A stretch of 64,000 nucleotides of DNA from Darksidea phi (Eukaryota; Ascomycota; Dothideomycetes; Pleosporales; Lentitheciaceae), in the NCBI GenBank assembly GCA_030770425.1, contig JASJFT010000015.1, positions 248,001 through 312,000 of the forward strand. The letters are read 5' to 3'. Position numbers and translations under genes: made by a program. This document shows, piece after piece, positions 54,225-64,000 of this stretch (position 1 is its first letter; every line of letters starts with the position of its first letter). A model generated the notes under the pieces. That model did not search any database and had not been told where the DNA came from. It saw only the letters and a program-made list of their open reading frames with translations.

Positions 54225-55889
54225 ATGGCATTACAAAGCACAGTAACATCGGTTCCATGTCCACCAATACTCCCATTCGAGAACGGCCACATGGTTGAAC
54301 GTGAGACATGCATGGCTCGAGTGAATAATTTTTTGAATCACTCTAGCAACGGGACTGACGAGGCGTGTATGCGTCGGCTATTCGTCGCCGGTTCGAATAC
54401 CACGACAGACAACCCATATGTGACATATTACGGTTGCACGGTGTTTTGCGGCGACAAGCAAGGGTGGTACAGTGACCCAGGCCCCCGAGTAGTGGATTGG
54501 GTTATTCCGGTGTTCTTCCTCCTCAGCAACATTGATCTGTCGCCGATTGACAGGCGGGGATTCTTTGCCGTCATCCATGCACTCGGCGACCCTATTGACA
54601 CTCTTTGGTCGTTGCTCGATAAGCTCTATGCTTGGTATAGATGCTACCAGGTCGCAAAGGAAGTCATTAGGGAAGAGCAGGATGAAGAGCAGGACGAAGA
54701 GCGGGACGAAGAAGTGGAGAAAGAACACCGCATCAGAGCCATTGCCACTGTATTCGCGGGATTCGAGGAGATAGCTGGTCATGCCATCAAGTCGGAGCGG
54801 TTCTACCGGACCGTGGCCAGAACTCTTGGGCGGATTGGGACGTCAAGTGAAAGTGATGAAGACTTTCAACAATGGCGCAGAGCGGCTGTCACCATAGTTG
54901 ATGATCGGGCCAACGAGTTTCTTCGAACGGGGCTCGCGATCACTCTGTACATTTTCCAAGTCATCACTGAATTCGTCGATTCCATCTCCGGAGATCCCGA
55001 CTCGACACCCAGTGGGCGCATTGGCTCCGCCATGCTACTGTCCTGGCTCATCCCAACGACCCTTCTTAGTAACGTTCTTGGAGGGTTTACTTCTCGAAGG
55101 ACAGTTCTTGAGACCATGATCCGGCTCGTTGAGGCTACGAATCTCTACCATGAACCGAGAGATGACGCAGAAGTTCTAGTGCAACACGTGTCTTGGGAGC
55201 AATATTTTGACGAGCTATCGTCCTTGGGCGCAATCTATACATTTCGTCCGTTCAAAGCGCGGAACATGTTTCTAGCCACAGGGAAAGAGAGAGCTGCTAG
55301 AATACTGATATTGCTCGTCGGCGCACTGCCCGTCGTCTTAGGATTTATCCCGGCATTTACCATCCATTGGAAGGCAAATCCCAACGGATTTAGCTGTCGT
55401 CATCTCTGGATAATCGGTGTCTTTACTGCCTGGTTGTTCAGTGCGATTATCACCTCGCTCTCGCATCGATGGGTCAAGGGTAATCTCCATTGGTGGCTTG
55501 TATTTATGAAGGACGCTCTCGTTGGACTGTGCAGCATAACCATGGTATTTCTCTCCGTCGTTGGCATGTTTAACTCGTGCTTTTGCTGGTCTCTAAAGCT
55601 CTGGCTGGATGAAGCTGCTTACTTGCCCCTTAACACGTACCCGCTTTATTTTCGTTACAAGAAGACCATATACCCAGCTATTGTCGCGATTTTCTTAGGT
55701 CTGCAGATTCTCTTAGCATTTGTGGTAGTGTTTTACTTCCGGAATGGTCTGATTGTGAATTGCTGGGGAGAGAAACATAAGCGGAAAGAGTGGCACTCGG
55801 TAATTGGGAAGTGGGGCCTGCAGCGCGGGAATTTGTTCCTTTTCTGGTCTTTTCCGAAAGAAGACGAGGAGATTGCGTCTGTCATTTAA
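54225..55889 (+). CDS. Multi-pass membrane protein of unknown function, 554 aa
   Basis: Single exon; ATG 54225 has an ideal context (gccgccATGG). The N-terminus carries N-x-S/T sites and Cys (N-H-S-S-N-G-T, C-T-V-F-C-G) and lies probably outside. A hydrophobic span follows (V-V-D-W-V-I-P-V-F-F-L-L), then a Glu/Asp run (E-E-Q-D-E-E-Q-D-E-E-R-D-E-E) encoded by near-perfect 12-bp repeats, then five or more spans in the C-terminal half (I-L-I-L-L-V-G-A-L-P-V-V-L-G-F, A-W-L-F-S-A-I-I, I-V-A-I-F-L-G-L-Q-I-L-L-A-F). Fungal proteins of this layout exist but have no assigned function as far as I know. The acidic repeat may bind cations or a partner. Confidence 0.7.
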   Translation: MALQSTVTSVPCPPILPFENGHMVERETCMARVNNFLNHSSNGTDEACMRRLFVAGSNTTTDNPYVTYYGCTVFCGDKQGWYSDPGPRVVDWVIPVFFLLSNIDLSPIDRRGFFAVIHALGDPIDTLWSLLDKLYAWYRCYQVAKEVIREEQDEEQDEERDEEVEKEHRIRAIATVFAGFEEIAGHAIKSERFYRTVARTLGRIGTSSESDEDFQQWRRAAVTIVDDRANEFLRTGLAITLYIFQVITEFVDSISGDPDSTPSGRIGSAMLLSWLIPTTLLSNVLGGFTSRRTVLETMIRLVEATNLYHEPRDDAEVLVQHVSWEQYFDELSSLGAIYTFRPFKARNMFLATGKERAARILILLVGALPVVLGFIPAFTIHWKANPNGFSCRHLWIIGVFTAWLFSAIITSLSHRWVKGNLHWWLVFMKDALVGLCSITMVFLSVVGMFNSCFCWSLKLWLDEAAYLPLNTYPLYFRYKKTIYPAIVAIFLGLQILLAFVVVFYFRNGLIVNCWGEKHKRKEWHSVIGKWGLQRGNLFLFWSFPKEDEEIASVI

Positions 55890-56738
55890 TAACTTGGTAG
55901 GCGACCATTTTCAAAGAGAAATCCTAAGATCTCTTGCGCTGGCTCGCCTGGACGTCGAAGCAGATCGTATGGCATCTTCGCCCGGAATCGATGGATTACT
56001 CGTATGCGTCGCGCACGGTATCATTGTCTGTGACTTGAGGTAGAACGCATTATCGATTCTGCCTTTGCTGTGGAAGTACATTCCTGCTTGGAATTCGAGA
56101 GGAGAAGTAGCCAAAATTTCGACATCTGTTGTAGTGTCATATAGGTCAAACGTGGCGCGTCGGATTTGGTGCCACTTGGTGTGCAAAAGTCCATAGAAAT
56201 CGATAAGAACTCTAAAGCATGTAAATAGGTTGAAGTGATGTGCAATTAAGTGGTTGTAAGCCAGACCCTAGCGGCGATCGAGAACAGAGCCCACTAGATC
56301 GAGGCCCACTACGGGCTCTTAATGAACCGAGGAAAGTGGCAGAAGAAAGATTACGAAGGAAGGAGAAGCCCTCACAATTCCCTTGGGTCGCGATTGTTTC
56401 CAAAGATCAATTGGCCGGCTCAAGATGTACTGAAATCTTGACCGCTCGTACGAGTCTCTCCAGCAGGCATGAGCCGAGGCAAAGAATTAAAATATAAGCA
56501 TCTAGTGTTAGCGACTACCCGTGTCTTTGAGATGAACTTCGTTGGCAGAATGATGAAAGCCATGTCGTGAGGAGAATAGCGGAAAAGCTCGCCCTCTCGT
56601 ATTCGATACGAAGACTCGAAAATTTATACCTCTGAGATCCGACCGCCTTGATGGTGAGAACGTTCGTCGCTCCTTCCAACATTCCCGCTTCCGATGATGT
56701 GGACTCAGACCTAAGACAAGACATGACCCTCAACGTAC
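55890..56738. other. Convergent intergenic region, no gene seen
   Basis: Short antisense frames only. Confidence 0.45.
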
Positions 56739-57793
56739 TCAAAGCGCACCCTTCCGCAGACCCTCACCATGTCTATCCAATGTGCTCGTCCTGCCTCCAA
56801 TAAACTGCCCATCCTCACCCTCAACGGTAGGAATCGATGCTACACACTCGGCCGCCCACCCTACCAACTTCCCCTCCTCTCGTTCTAACATGGCAAACCT
56901 CTCCTTCATCTGCTGCAAGAAACAGCGCACTCTATACCTCTCTCGGCCCGCGTTCCCATAGCGGTCCTTCCCTACCTCGTGCATCTGCGCCCTTACCCTT
57001 TCCTCGAGATCATGGCTCTCTTGCACCTGCATATTGAACACTGGAGTAATCATATGCTTGACGAATGAATAGCTTGGCAAGAGGTTGAGGAGATCGATGA
57101 CGAAGAGACGCAGTTTTAGCATGGCGGTTTGGTAAGCCTTTTGCGGAGCGAAGAGGTTGTGGCCCGCATTAGAAGTGCGGCGGTAGTTGGCGATAACGGT
57201 GAGGATGTCGTTTGGCGTATGGTGGTCGCTGAAGATGTCGTTCTGGAATTCGAGTTTGTATAGTGCGATTACGAAAGCGGTGCGGGCGGCAGAGGCGCGA
57301 TCCTTCAGAGTGGATAGCAAGTCTGCAATGACTCCCTTGGTGAGGTCGCCGAGAGATGCCCTGTTACACCCGTTAGTACGGATGACACCGGTGCGTTTGG
57401 CGATGAAGAGCGTGTGCGACGTACCATTCCCGCGGATTCTCTAGGTTCGAGCCGGAGTGAGAGAAGCGGGCTTCGATCTCGATCCATGAGTTCGGATCGC
57501 AGGATGGTGCACGCTTCGCGGCTTCCATGGCATGTAGAGCCGTTCTACGAGAGACTATCAGCAACTATGAGGCAACATTAACCATTAATTCGGAAGAAGT
57601 GCACTCACGCTACGCCCGTCTCGAAGTCCGGCTTCGCACCGCCATCGTGCCTTGAATCCGCGAGCGCCATGGTATTATCATTGGTATAGCCGTTGAGGCC
57701 AGTGGCACGACTCTTGCTCGTGTTGATGCTGCCGCTGAGTGCGGTGGACGGGGGCGCCTGCATGTTCGGCCGTGGCCGTCGCTTCGGCGGCAT
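56739..57793 (-). CDS. Hypothetical protein, 308 aa, three exons
   Basis: Exons (minus) 57609-57793, 57425-57544, 56739-57360; both introns 64 bp with phase 2; donors GTGAGT and GTACGT, acceptors CGTAG and AACAG. The N-terminal ~60 residues are basic and disordered (P-P-K-R-R-P-R-P). The rest is mostly helical: W-I-E-I-E-A-R-F-S, L-L-N-L-L-P-S-Y-S-F-V-K-H-M, then a charged helix R-E-R-Y-R-V-R-C-F-L-Q-Q-M-K-E-R-F. No signal peptide or transmembrane span. Family unknown; the frame and intron logic make it a confident gene. Confidence 0.7.
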
Positions 57794-58170
57794 CGCAAAC
57801 AGCTGTTTTATTGTCTAGCACGAGCCAATGTTGTTCGTTTGGATGTTGAAAAAGAGTGCGGGGGTGCCGATTTGTATCAGTGCGGTCCAAGGTGCTAAAG
57901 CGATTCGTGAGTGAAGGTGAGCACACAGATGTGAGGCTACTCACCGGAATTTCATAGAATAGAAGTTATATGGTTTCCAGGGCACCATATCTGTTAATAC
58001 GGCGTCAAAACCATTAGTCTATCCTAACCCTAATCCAATAAGCCCTAAGTTTCCTCCAAGTTGATCGACTTAGCTTCTTCTATCCGCCTATGGCGGCGGT
58101 TATTATTGTAAGATGGTAATGGGAAATCTACAGCCACGAAACAAAGAACCGATTGACATACCTACACCAC

Positions 58171-59666
58171 TTACTCAAACATGCCCACGTCCCTACTCTT
58201 CACGCCCAACCTTTTCCTTGCCGGTTGTTTCTCTCCTCCGTCTTCATCATCCTCACCCCCGCGTTTTAAACCACTATGAGACTTTAGGCCATTGCTCCGA
58301 TTACCGCGGTCACTCTCGCTGTTGGCAATCTGGGAGACTTGGTCAAGCTGCTCACTCTTGGACGGTTCCTTAGCCCTCTTAGAGGTTGTGATGGATTTGA
58401 GCGCGACGGTGTCGCTGTCGTCGGCATCCGCGTCGCTATCGGTGATTTGCTCATCGCTCTTGTAGATTTCCCCATTTCTGCCCTTTATCGTATTACTCTT
58501 CCCAGCGTTTGAAGCCTTCGGCTTGGTCTTCACCCTACCATCCACCTCGCTCTGTAGAGCTTTTCTTGTCGTCACGAGCTTACGCGTCGGTACGGCCTTG
58601 ATCGACTCAGTATTGCTGCTATATTCATCTTCAACGAACCTTTTACCCACCTTCCTCTCCTTCACGTTCTCAGATCCGGATTTGGCGAGTTTCTTCGACT
58701 TATTGATGGGGACGGCAACGCCCTTCTGACCAAGTCGCCGGCGACTAAGCATTCTAGGCCCTTTCTTTTCGCTCGTCTCGGACGCGGGCAGGTTCTTTGG
58801 TTCGAGGTCAGGCCTCGAGTCCTGTATGAACTCGGTTAGCGGATGTACACCCAAAATGATTGATGGAGATATCCGGAACTTACCTTCCTGGACTCAGCTT
58901 CAAGAACGTCCGCACGCTCATTAATCCCCGCGAGTGCAGACTGCGTAGCCCCCGCCGTCTCTAGAAAATCGGCAGGGTCATGAGGAGAGAAGAATAGATC
59001 ATCTGTAAGCTGGTGGATGTTGGTAGCAGCATCTTGCTCCTTCTCGACCGGGTTGTCGACACCACCAAGCACTCGCGTTGTACCAGCTTCTTTCGGTGTA
59101 GCAGCGGGCGACAGTGCACCTGCTTCCTGCGGCAATCCTTTCTGAATAACAACGCTTGGCCCGCCCCTGACCTTCGGCTCGTCAACTGTTCCTTCGGCTC
59201 CTTCCGGCACCGTCATTTGCCGAATCTCTCGGTTTAGAGCCTCCACAAACCCACCTTTGACAGCCTCCCTCAACTTCTCAACCGTCATCCCTCCCTCCGC
59301 CTCATGTAAGACCTGCAGCGCAATCCGATAAGTTGCTTGATCGGCCTTGACGTGCTGATCTTTGCCCGTGTTCAACCCGTTGAATATTTCCCGCGCCGCA
59401 TTAACTTCCTCGGTCTTTGAGGTGAGAAGCTCGTTGACGAGGGGTTGAATGCTTGTGAGACAGGTATTGAGGGCTACTTGGGTGTCACTGTCGGGTAAAC
59501 TCTCTGTGAGAGTGATGGCCTCCGAGAGCGCGGATTGGATTATGGTTTGCTTAGCCTTGTCTTGATATCGGGCGGTGAGTATGTTTTTCCAGTGGGTGGC
59601 GGACTTGGAGAAATTAATAGGTTTGTGGAGTTTGGCGGTAGTGTTCTTGAGGTTGCTAGTAGACAT
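58171..59666 (-). CDS. Hypothetical, probably nuclear disordered protein, 477 aa
   Basis: Exons (minus) 58884-59666 and 58171-58821; intron 62 bp, phase 0 (GTAAGT..ACAG). The N-terminal ~135 residues are helical (L-S-E-A-I-T-L-T-E-S-L-P-D-S-D and A-Y/T-Y-R-I-A-L-Q-V-L-H-E-A-E-G-G-M). The second exon is low-complexity, alternating Lys/Arg-rich (R-R-R-L-G-Q-K-G; R-K-R-L-G-V-K-S-R) and acidic (D-S-D-A-D-A-D-D-S-D; G-E-D-D-E-D-G) patches, as in chromatin or nucleolar proteins. No domain recognised. It is followed at 0.4 kb by the 56.7-kb gene on the same strand. Confidence 0.7.
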
Positions 59667-60265
59667 ACTATCGGTTTTGGATGGATTGCTTCAGGTAGAG
59701 TAGTGATGGAAGTAGTTGGTAGAATGCGCTGGTTGTTATCTCCACTTGGAATCAACTAGAGCTGCAGCCGTGGTTGCGGTGATGAGTGCTAACGAAAGCT
59801 GTAGAAGACCAAGGCGCGCGGGAAAATGTATTATGTACCCACCATCGAGCAGTGAGGTGAAACCTCCAGCAATGCTGCTCTTGGCATGGCATCGCCTTCG
59901 ACGAGAGGGGTGATGTAATGTGACTCCCACAAGTGAGGTAGACGCATTGAGCAATTTACTTTGTCATGAAGGTGAATGGAGGTAATTCTGTGTACTGGAG
60001 TATGAGGGCAATGTAATTGTCTGCGCGATACTTATATAAAGAGACATGACTCCACAACAGAGATACTATTACGTTCTACAAAATCAACATGAACTTAGTA
60101 TCTAAACGCTGCTCTTGTTGGGCAAAAGAAGGTATAGGCGTAATGAAGAACAGAGAACTCAATGGAGAGGGGTCAGGCATTCTTCAATTAGATAAACATT
60201 TGCTAGCAATATTTTGCACATAGAGGTAGGGGTTCCAAACCGATACCTCCGCGACAAACCATCCC
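59667..60265. other. Intergenic region, no gene seen
   Basis: No motif-bearing frame on either strand. Confidence 0.5.
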
Positions 60266-61128
60266 CTAGGTCTTCGCGACCTTATTCGCTGGACCCGCAT
60301 CATCTTTCCTCGAGCGCTTATACCCACCCGTCCCTCTACATTGACCAGGCTGCTTGCTAGCCTTACTCAACGAGCCTATCAACATCTTCGTTCCAACAGC
60401 GGATGCAGACACCCTCTCTTTAACCGACGACCTACATGCCCCAGCATACTTCTTAGCAGCCCGCGGGTTCTGACTGCCATGCTTCAGCGCGAAGTTGACG
60501 TTCTCGGGCACGCACTCGACGATTGTAGACTTTGAAGCAGCAATAGTGGCGTTGTGGGTTGCGGCCTGGAGGGCGGCGAGAGCTTTTCGCTCGCGAGCGG
60601 CTTCAGCGCTAGTTTCAGCGCCTTCTGGCTGTTGGGTGGTGGAGACGAGCGCCGCGGTCGGGCGGATATTGGACTCGGATCGGGTGATGTTTTGTTGTGA
60701 GCGCGACTTGTTGACGGGCGCATCGCCGCGGACACCCATGTGGATGTCCTTTCGAAACACGCTGAACTCTCTCCTCTTCTTCATCCTTAGTTTGGGCTTG
60801 GATGATACTGCTGTGTGGACGGAAGTCTTGTTCGTAGCTTTATGCGCTACCGCTCCTGCGTCTTTGTTCGGCTGGAGCTGGAGGCACTCGACGGTGGAGA
60901 GCATAGTCATCATCTAATGTCGAGTTAGCCATGGAAGCACACTAAGCAAACTAAATCTACCTCGCGATGGAAAACAGCCTGAGAAGCAGTAGCGGGGAGC
61001 ATCTCGTGGACTTTGCGAAGGGCGCGCTCGATATGCTGCCTCGCGCCGGGCTCACCGACGCACTTCTCAGGGGGCTTGGTGCTGTAGACTTCGCTCTTAG
61101 CGGAAAGGGGGTTCGGAGTCGCAAGCAT
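60266..61128 (-). CDS. Hypothetical basic protein, 271 aa, two exons
   Basis: Exons (minus) 60961-61128 and 60266-60913; 47-bp intron, phase 0 (GTAGAT donor, ggctaac branch, CATTAG acceptor). Exon 1 gives a helical R-Q-H-I-E-R-A-L-R-K-V-H-E-M-L. The product is rich in Lys, Ala and Ser with R-M-K-K-R-R-E-F and an ending Y-K-R-S-R-K-D-D-A, so nuclear localisation is likely. No family recognised. Confidence 0.6.
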
Positions 61129-61551
61129 ATTTTGTATGAGGTTGCGATTTCGGGAGCGAGTGAAGTCTTCATTGACAGTGGGTATCCTGGGATGCCCATA
61201 ATATAGTGGTGTTTTTAGGCTCGAGAATGGATTTTTCGGCGGTGACGGGATCTTGTTGAGGCAGATGCAGCGAAAAGAAACCTAGAAGTGGGTAGCTAGG
61301 TAACAACGATGAATAGTGATACGAAGGGGGGAGAGGGAAAGAACCAAAGGCGCATGTCTGTAGCATAGCCATAGAGATTACCAGTCCAGTCCAACGAGTG
61401 CACTCAAAGTCTCGCAACGCATCTACTGGTCAAGAATACGCCCTAATACATTGCCGTGATCATCATGCGCTTTTCATTATCCTATAGATTCGTCCCATAT
61501 TGTGTTGCTATCGTGGGTATCGTCCCGTCGCCCTCGATCATCACCCATCGC

Positions 61552-62054
61552 TCATAGCTCGTCTTTGCCAACGCCGTCAATTGATACCAGCTCCGACTCG
61601 AAGACTGCGCATTGTTAGCATGTCTCTTCCCTTTCGCCAGAGGTTGACTTGCCCAAGACCGAGTTCGCAGGAATGGGCCCCATGGCGCGCGACCCATAGG
61701 CCCAGTCAGGCTGAATGGTCAGCTTGCGCTTCTCGCCTGGGCACATATCCAACAGGCCCTGATCCCAGCCCTTGATGACTTGGCCCTGTCCGACGGTGAA
61801 GCTGAGGGGCTGGCCGCGGTTGTACGAAGCGTCGAACTCGCTGCCGTCGCTCTCGAGGGTGCCGCGGTAGTGGACATTGATCTTGTCGCCGGCCTTGGTC
61901 TTGCGGTTGCACTCGGCGGCCGTGATGACTTCGGTTTTGAGGTGCTGGGCAATTGTTAGCCGTCTGTCGCTATCAGACCCCGAGACACTACCTCGTTATT
62001 GATGATGTCGGCCATGGCGGCCGTGGCGAGCGCGAGGAGGACGGCAATCTTCAT
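61552..62054 (-). CDS. FPR2: ER-lumenal FKBP-type peptidyl-prolyl isomerase (FKBP2/Fpr2-like), 135 aa
   Basis: Exons (minus) 61992-62054, 61653-61944, 61552-61604; introns 47 and 48 bp. The first 15 residues are a signal peptide ([12 protein letters not shown]). The FKBP core is full: [37 protein letters not shown] and Y-G-S..I-P-A-N-S-V-L. Intron 2 opens with GCAAGT (GC-AG class, gctaac branch). Splicing it gives V-F-E-S-E-L-V-S-I and the C-terminus K-D-E-L, the ER retrieval signal; reading through instead gives a nonsense tail. The correct KDEL and family-size product validates the GC-AG call. Role: proline isomerisation during folding in the ER, the FK506/rapamycin-binding type. Confidence 0.93.
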
Positions 62055-62297
62055 GGTTGATTGAGTATAGCCTTTGGTATTGCAATTGCGTCTTCTGTAT
62101 GACTTCGCTGTCAAGGGCAACTCGATGCTTTGAAGCGGGGAGCCACGCCAAGACGCGGTGCCTGAAAGGTGGCCCCAAGAACGCCGCCAAAGCTTGATCT
62201 CCGCTCCACCAAAGCGCCAGCGGCTATGTCTTCTCATTGAAGACAAACACCACGGACTTTGAATGGGAATTGGAGACTTCTCACATGCCAATCTGTG
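62055..62297. other. Short divergent spacer between FKBP gene and HET pseudogene
   Basis: Only ~240 bp; open on the plus strand without HET similarity. Promoter of the FKBP gene expected here. Confidence 0.4.
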
Positions 62298-63391
62298 ATG
62301 CACATCCGGAGTCGGGACGCTGTCAAGGTGACCCGAGAACTTTGGCGTTCTCTATCTCTGGATCGACTCACTCTGCATCATCCAATACGGAGACGATGGC
62401 GAGGACTGGAATCGTGAAGTTGGCCGAATGGCAAGCGTCTTTTCGGAAGCTCACTGCACAATCGCTGCAACTGCGGCAATCGACTCCCACGCAGGGTTTC
62501 TCGAGCGCGGCATAAACCCTAAGTACGTCTATGTTCAAGATGTTTCAAGCAAGCAGTCCTATAACTATCAGCACTGATATAGATGATTTTGACAATAATG
62601 TGTGCAAGGCTCAGCTCAACACGCGAGCATGGGTAATGCAAGAAGGGGTTTTGACGCGACAGACAGTCCACTTTAGCGCCAATCAGATATACTGGGAATG
62701 TGCCCAAACACTAACCCACCTCCCCCAGAGCGCGCTCCACATCCCCGACTTCTTCCCCACCTACGACCCCGATACCATGCTAAAGTACGCTCCAGACACA
62801 GACACAGACGCGCCGCCGCCGTACTACAAACAGCAGCGAATCCTCCGAAGCAACACCTTCCTCGCCGACCCCTCGCGCTTCGCCGTGCTGACGCGCAACG
62901 AGATAGGCGTATGCGAGATGCTGCGGCGGCATCCGCACGCCAACACGGCCGCGTATCGGGGCTGCAGCACGATGGAGTTCAGAGACAGAGTCGAGCGCGT
63001 GACGGCGCTCGTGTACGCGCGGTACGACATGAATCTCGCGGAGTACATGGCGGACGAGCTGCTAGAGATGGAGCAGATACCGTTCATACTAGCCAGTGTC
63101 GAGCGCGCGATGAAGCACCTGCATGGGCTGGGCATTGTGCACTGCGACCTGTAGCCACGAAATATATTCCTCAGGTTGAAGGCCTCGTACGGGGGAAAGA
63201 AGGTAGCGGAAAGCGTGGTGCTGGGGAATTTCGACTCGGCGCTCAGGGAAGGCGACGTGATTGAGCTGAAGCATGCGACGAGGTTCTGGTGGCCGGAGCA
63301 AGTGCAATACGGTGATGTGGCGAGGCCGGCCGTTGACGAGTATAGCTTCCGACAGCTGCGGCCGTGGCTGGTTACGCATGCGTCCGAGTAG
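62298..63391 (+). pseudogene. HET-domain fragment fused in frame to a kinase-like fragment; multiply broken
   Basis: Three frames in a row carry one HET domain: from 62298 (A-V-K-V-T-R-E-L), then from ~62344 (L-Y-L-W-I-D-S-L-C-I-I-Q, C-T-I-A-A-T-A-A), then from ~62560 (I-S-T-D-I-D-D-F-D, L-N-T-R-A-W-V-M-Q-E and I-Y-W-E-C). Each switch is a +1 shift. Without a new frame change the sequence continues into a protein-kinase-like part: N-E-I-G-V-C-E-M-L-R-R-H-P-H-A-N, A-L-V-Y-A-R-Y-D-M, and the catalytic-loop pattern H-C-D-L-stop-P-R-N-I-F. A TAG (63152-63154) sits inside that loop; the same frame then runs through G-N-F-D-S-A to 63391. HET domains trigger incompatibility-type cell death; the kinase-like part resembles fungal 'protein kinase-like' genes. 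Non-functional as it stands. Confidence 0.7.
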
Positions 63392-64000
63392 GAGGGAGGT
63401 TATTCTGAGAAGAGTAGAGATGGAGCCTTGGATCATGGCTTTACCTGTCGAATGAGCATCAAGGCTCGACGGCTACCAAATGAAGCTCAGAAGATTGAAT
63501 GATGAGAAGTTACTTCCGCGAAATGCGTGATTGTCCAGGCCCTGCGGTCACTCTGCAGTGGCATCCGGACGTACATGAATTCATGCCTCTAGCGGACAAC
63601 ATGAGAGACCGGGATCCGAAATGAGTCAAGTATCAGAAAGGATCGGACTGGGCACGTTGCTCAAACAGAACATATTGAAGATGCGGATGCGGGAAGCCAT
63701 CGTTTGACGAAGGCTCGGCCGTTGAGGATGTCACACGTCAAGAATCGGAAAGAGTTTACATCTTGGCGGCTACGTTCTGTGCTGGGTTTGAGCGGTATGT
63801 TGAGTTAGAGGGTGCTGCCTAGCGGACTTCCGCGATTTAAGTGCATGGGTAAGAGACAGTGAGCTGCACCATCGTGCAAAGATCCCGAAACGGCAAAGAA
63901 ATGTCTCACCGATGGTTATGCACATTCTAGATTAGTAATATTAGAACCCCCAGCAAGCACTGTTGAACGTGATTCAACAAGTATGGACACTTCTCAGTTG
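63392..64000. other. Right-end stretch, no gene seen
   Basis: No frame with motifs; no RNA gene recognised. Confidence 0.5.

Noticed and set aside
62698..63264. Arg/Pro-rich 188-codon frame on the plus strand
   Set aside because: Off-frame reading of the kinase-like segment, which carries the recognisable motifs in the other frame.

Overview
The window comes from a filamentous ascomycete (Pezizomycotina). Genes are split by 44-93 bp introns with GTRNGT donors, CTRAY branch points and YAG acceptors. Gene families include fungal rhodopsin-type 7TM protein, 2EXR, DUF7708/STAND-like, HET domain, SesA/HeLo-like, fungal Sulfotransfer_4 and hemocyanin-type tyrosinase. Broken genes and AT-rich relics carry C-to-T type damage of the sort left by repeat-induced point mutation (RIP). 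A class-level assignment (Dothideomycetes is plausible) is a guess. All exon coordinates were worked out by hand from splice consensus plus reading-phase agreement; none is backed by transcripts.

Region by region. 0-5 kb: tail of a carboxylesterase-like gene, a degraded AAA-ATPase-N-like fragment, and a DUF7708/STAND-like pseudogene. 5-16 kb: sulfotransferase, an AT-rich relic, a large 2OG-Fe(II) oxygenase, a membrane protein with a reading-frame break, an assembly gap in artefactual G/C runs, a four-exon disordered tail-anchored protein and a small unknown. 17-21 kb: a HET-S-like protein (SesA/HeLo-like N domain plus two 22-residue amyloid-motif repeats) and a 7TM rhodopsin-like protein. 21-26 kb: gene-poor, with a five-copy minisatellite and an F-box relic. 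26-40 kb: a small conserved protein, acylated cyclophilin, ZIP transporter, unknowns, a nonsense-disrupted 2EXR gene, a small secreted protein and a long-chain acyl-CoA synthetase. 40-45 kb: mostly transposon debris (pogo-like MITE, a 5'-truncated retroelement end, a foldback repeat). 45-56 kb: MFS sugar transporter, tyrosinase, SnoaL-like protein, large membrane protein. 56-62 kb: three unknown minus-strand genes and an ER FKBP ending in KDEL. 62-63.4 kb: a HET-domain/kinase-like chimeric pseudogene.

How it fits together. The left part and the right edge hold accessory material: self/non-self recognition genes (HET-s-like, HET, STAND-like), most of them broken and interleaved with repeats. 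The intact genes from about 27 kb onward are metabolic or housekeeping: lipid activation, zinc uptake, protein folding, sugar uptake. Tyrosinase and the SnoaL-like gene are neighbours and could form a small pigment-type module, but no backbone synthase is present. The HET-S-like gene at 17.2 kb is the most interesting intact accessory gene; no partner NLR is visible in the window.
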